Source: an uncultured Rickettsiales bacterium (GTDB lineage Bacteria > Pseudomonadota > Alphaproteobacteria > Rickettsiales > UBA998). Taken from it: a stretch of DNA of 8,420 nt. Below, piece by piece: positions 7,091 through 8,420 of the stretch (the first letter of the stretch is position 1; each line of letters begins with the position of its first letter). Below the pieces are notes generated by a model. The model saw only the letters and a program-made list of their open reading frames with translations. It did no database searches and was not told the DNA's origin. The position numbers and the translations under genes were made by a program. Where the stretch lies: assembly GCA_937982385.1 (NCBI GenBank), contig CALJMC010000085.1:1-8420 (forward strand), written 5' to 3'.

Positions 7091-8420
7091 ATGAAAATAT
7101 TACGCTTGATAATGGGGGACCAACTCAGTCATGATATTTCGTCGTTGGAAGGCATCACGCAAAAGAACGATGTCGTGCTGATGTGTGAAGTTTCCGTAGA
7201 GGCGACCTACGTTAAACATCATAAAAAGAAAATAGCTTTTTTGTTTTCTGCGATGCGTCATTTTGCTGAAGAGTTGCGTGAGGGCGGCATTACTGTTGCC
7301 TATACTGCGATTGATGACACGCATAATTCAGGCTCATTTTGTGGTGAGGTGGCGCGTGCGATCGAGGCGCATAAACCTGATAAGTTAGTCGTGACGATGC
7401 CAGGTGAATATCGCGTGTTGGAAAATGTAAAATCATGGTGCATAACGCACAAAATTCCGATTGAAATTAGAGATGACTCGCGTTTTTTATGCTCCCCCGA
7501 TGAATTTGCTGATTGGGCAGGAGGCCGCAAAGAATTGCGCATGGAATATTTCTATCGTGAAATGCGAAAACGCTATGGTATATTGATGCAAGGTGAAAAG
7601 CCTGAAGGCGGAAAATGGAATTATGATGCATCGAACCGTAAACCGCCGCAGCGTGATATGTTTATTCCCAAGCCCTTCACCCAAGAGCCAGATACCATCA
7701 CGCAGACGGTGCTGGATCTTGTGAATATACACTTTTCTGACCATTTTGGAGATGTTGAACCGTTTGTCATGGCAGTCACGCGCGATGGAGCGTTGCAGGC
7801 ATTGGATCTGTTTATTGGGGAGCGGTTGCCGCATTTTGGTGACCATCAAGATGCAATGGTAGAGGGTGAGCCGTGGATGTATCATGCGCATATTGGTTTC
7901 TATCTTAATTGTGGATTGCTCAACCCCTATGAGTGTGTCGTGGCGGCTGAGCGTGCCTATCACGATGGCGCCGCACCACTGAATGCGGTGGAAGGGTTTA
8001 TTCGCCAAATTTTGGGGTGGCGTGAATATGTTCGCGGCATTTATTGGCTGAAAATGCCAGACTATGCCGAGATGAATTTCTTGGATGCCACGCGTACGCT
8101 ACCACCCGTTTACTGGGGAGCAGATACCAAAATGAATTGCATGAGCCAATGTGTGGATGAAACCAAGCGGCATGCTTATGCGCATCATATTCAGCGTTTG
8201 ATGGTGTTGGGAAATTTTGCACTGCTTACAGGGCTTTCGGTGGAAGAGGTAAATGAGTGGTACTTGATCGTGTATGCTGATGCATTTGAGTGGGTTGAAA
8301 TGCCTAATGTGTCTGGCATGGTGCTCTATGCGGATGGCGGTGTACTCGCGAGCAAGCCCTATGCTGCTGGCGGTGGGTATATTAATAAAATGTCTGATTA
8401 TTGCACGAATTGCGTCTATG
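7091..8420 (+). CDS. phrB: Iron-sulfur (6-4) photolyase/cryptochrome (PhrB-like), 3'-truncated
   Basis: The gene runs off the right edge with 443 residues visible; Agrobacterium PhrB has about 507. The family uses FAD, a lumazine-type antenna and a 4Fe-4S cluster to repair UV-induced (6-4) lesions with light, though some members act as photoreceptors. The N-terminus (MKILRLIMGDQLS) is typical of this clade's antenna domain; the FAD-binding helical domain follows from about 225. Three cluster ligands are visible, Cys350 in MNC and Cys438/Cys441 in YCTNC. The fourth, expected near 454, would lie about 30 bases past the window. The numbering agrees exactly with PhrB Cys350, 438 and 441 as I recall it, and Trp342, Trp390, Tyr424 and Tyr430, linked to electron transfer in PhrB, occur at the same numbers. 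His365-His366 matches the conserved (6-4) active-site region. The ATG at 7091 follows the SDR stop by 3 bases with only a weak ribosome site, suggesting coupled translation. This is not a DASH or CPD class I/II enzyme. Confidence 0.93.
   Translation, partial: MKILRLIMGDQLSHDISSLEGITQKNDVVLMCEVSVEATYVKHHKKKIAFLFSAMRHFAEELREGGITVAYTAIDDTHNSGSFCGEVARAIEAHKPDKLVVTMPGEYRVLENVKSWCITHKIPIEIRDDSRFLCSPDEFADWAGGRKELRMEYFYREMRKRYGILMQGEKPEGGKWNYDASNRKPPQRDMFIPKPFTQEPDTITQTVLDLVNIHFSDHFGDVEPFVMAVTRDGALQALDLFIGERLPHFGDHQDAMVEGEPWMYHAHIGFYLNCGLLNPYECVVAAERAYHDGAAPLNAVEGFIRQILGWREYVRGIYWLKMPDYAEMNFLDATRTLPPVYWGADTKMNCMSQCVDETKRHAYAHHIQRLMVLGNFALLTGLSVEEVNEWYLIVYADAFEWVEMPNVSGMVLYADGGVLASKPYAAGGGYINKMSDYCTNCVY

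Noticed and set aside
7100..8222. Several minus-strand frames of 74-173 codons opposite the photolyase
   Set aside because: They lie antisense to a clearly conserved protein, overlap each other, and have Arg/His/Cys/Ile-rich compositions typical of shadow frames.
1..8420. A new defence, mobile or CRISPR-type multi-gene system
   Set aside because: No repeats with spacers, no transposase, integrase, nuclease or toxin-antitoxin signatures, and all genes but the first belong to recognised families with housekeeping, repair or envelope roles.

Overview
The window looks like chromosomal DNA from an alphaproteobacterium. The best lineage clue is the D-alanyl-D-alanine carboxypeptidase that ends in a SPOR domain, an arrangement familiar from that class. 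The pilin-like protein and the iron-sulfur photolyase also fit. Base composition is moderate, not the very high GC of many free-living alphaproteobacteria. I cannot place it to genus. There are no tRNA or rRNA genes, insertion sequences, integrases, CRISPR arrays or long repeats, so this reads as an ordinary, densely packed region with some accessory character.

Layout. Bases 2-583 (+) are the 3' part of an unrecognised gene that enters from the left. Its stop codon overlaps the stop codon of a full-length UvrD/PcrA-type helicase on the minus strand (580-2922). A GNAT acetyltransferase gene (2950-3450, +) runs divergently from the helicase across a gap of only 27 bp. A 324-bp non-coding stretch (3451-3774) follows, holding small alternative hairpins and an extended -10 promoter. 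This promoter probably drives the serine peptidase S11 carboxypeptidase (3775-5481, +), which carries a signal peptide, a long basic Pro/Ala/Lys linker and a SPOR domain. Next are a prepilin-like protein (5517-6287, +), a C-factor-like short-chain dehydrogenase (6383-7087, +) and, 3 bp later, the first 443 codons of an iron-sulfur (6-4) photolyase/cryptochrome of the PhrB type (7091 to the window end, +).

How the genes relate. Two products serve DNA repair: the helicase (unwinding, nucleotide excision and mismatch repair) and the photolyase (light-driven lesion reversal). They are on opposite strands and not in one operon. The carboxypeptidase trims peptidoglycan in the periplasm, with its SPOR domain likely guiding it to the septum. 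The pilin-like gene directly behind it may share transcripts with it but has no visible assembly genes nearby. The dehydrogenase and photolyase appear to be co-transcribed and perhaps translationally coupled. I found no convincing new multi-gene system. The items most worth following are the photolyase with its SDR partner, the prepilin-like protein with two acidic loops, and the very tight divergent promoter region of the helicase.
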